Assembly (NCBI GenBank): GCA_020629335.1
Contig: JAHDDN010000102.1
Coordinates: forward strand, 1-14,642
Direction: 5' to 3'
Origin: Chitinophagales bacterium
GTDB lineage: Bacteria > Bacteroidota > Bacteroidia > Chitinophagales > UBA2359
Length of the DNA stretch: 14,642 bases
Position numbers and translations under genes: made by a program. Under the pieces are notes generated by a model. It did no database searches. It was given only the letters and a program-made list of their open reading frames with translations, and was not told where the DNA came from. Below are positions 14,379 to 14,642 of the stretch, one piece after another. Numbering within the stretch: position 1 is the first letter of the stretch; each line of letters begins with the position of its first letter.

Positions 14379-14451
14379 CCTTTCCTTAATTTTCATTCGT
14401 GGGCGGACACATAGGTCCGCCCCTACAGGCGAATGAAAAATAAGGAAAGGG
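14378..14451. repeat. 22-bp inverted arms enclosing hairpin B3
   Basis: Positions 14378-14399 and 14430-14451 are inverted copies of each other with a single mismatch over 22 bp (beginning CCCTTTCCTTA on the left). They enclose hairpin B3, so the whole 74 bp can fold into one long nested stem. The left arm starts at the last base of element A3. Copies 1 and 2 of hairpin B lack these arms. Confidence 0.85.
14401..14426 (-). repeat. REP-like hairpin B, copy 3
   Basis: On the minus strand GTAG (14426-14423) precedes GGGCGGAC, loop CTATGT and GTCCGCCC, a perfect 8-bp stem. Relative to element A it points the opposite way from copies 1 and 2. Confidence 0.75.
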
Positions 14452-14464
14452 ATGCGCCCTCATT

Positions 14465-14642
14465 TTATTTATCTGTTCTTACGACAGACAGAATACTTTT
14501 TTCTACTACTTGAGACATTTGGTCGTCTAGGTATTCGGCGTAGACACCGCTTACGATTAGTGTTTTTTGGCCAGCTGGATAGGCCAACATATATTTATGA
14601 TAGTACTCGCCTTCTTGAGTTTGACGAATTTTACAGAAGACA
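14465..14642 (-). CDS. C-terminal fragment of an unrecognised protein
   Basis: The minus strand reads open from the right edge to a TAA at 14467-14465, giving the last 58 residues. The visible part includes YYHKYMLAYPAGQKTLIVSG, then VYAEYLDDQMSQVVEKSILS and the ending VVRTDK. The alternation of a strand-like stretch (TLIVSGVY) and an amphipathic helix, together with codon use like that of the neighbours, supports real coding. It faces the TetR gene tail to tail. I do not recognise the family; the start lies outside the window. Downstream on this strand is the nested hairpin at 14378-14451, which may end its transcript. Confidence 0.65.
   Translation of the reverse strand, partial: VFCKIRQTQEGEYYHKYMLAYPAGQKTLIVSGVYAEYLDDQMSQVVEKSILSVVRTDK

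Noticed and set aside
14151..14396. Minus-strand open frame of 81 codons
   Set aside because: It covers element A3 and runs into the well-supported TetR gene on the other strand; it is a repeat by-product.

Overview
The window looks like chromosomal DNA from a low-GC member of the Bacteroidota. The signs are a secreted choice-of-anchor L protein with GCDSI-type repeats, GlmM of the MTLIKSISGIRG type, several TAnnTTTG -7 promoter boxes (one with a well-spaced TTG -33 element), and an almost complete lack of strong Shine-Dalgarno sites. A Saprospira/Lewinella-type organism is a guess, not a demonstrated placement.

Layout. Positions 1-2289 (minus) hold the N-terminal 763 codons of a large surface protein that runs off the left edge in an array of 51-residue repeats. 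Positions 2290-2804 are intergenic and carry the first copy of an interspersed element (A1) and a REP-like hairpin (B1). Positions 2805-3539 (minus) encode a SAM-dependent methyltransferase, divergent from a TTG-initiated phosphohexose mutase, probably GlmM (3681-5087, plus). Positions 5088-5742 are noncoding: an eight-unit 20-bp tandem array that runs into hairpin B2, then element A2.

Positions 5743-11507 (plus) look like one tightly packed six-gene operon: SnoaL-like lipoprotein, two-helix potassium channel, ABC exporter with a badly degenerate nucleotide-binding domain, HlyD-type adaptor, hotdog acyl-CoA thioesterase, and TolC-type outer membrane protein. The last four genes are separated by 5 bp or less or overlap, so they probably form an envelope-spanning export machine with a thioesterase built into it. 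The cargo is unknown. The ABC subunit has lost the Walker A Ser/Thr, Q-loop Gln, LSGGQ, catalytic Glu and switch His, although its reading frame is intact. This is the most unusual gene-level signal here.

Positions 11656-13275 (minus) encode a SulP/BicA-like anion transporter, divergent from a TetR-type regulator (13528-14214, plus). The spacer holds a SulP promoter with a dyad lying exactly between its -33 and -7 boxes, a good candidate TetR operator. Downstream is a third copy of the interspersed element (A3) with a REP-like hairpin (B3) nested in 22-bp inverted arms, then the C-terminal end of an unrecognised minus-strand gene.

The most striking noncoding signal is the A+B repeat pair found three times in 14.6 kb. 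Element A (about 133-139 bp) shows two compensatory base-pair changes between copies, and hairpin B has a fully covarying stem behind a GTAG-like tetranucleotide. This is evidence for structured mobile repeats or conserved RNA/ssDNA folds rather than genes.
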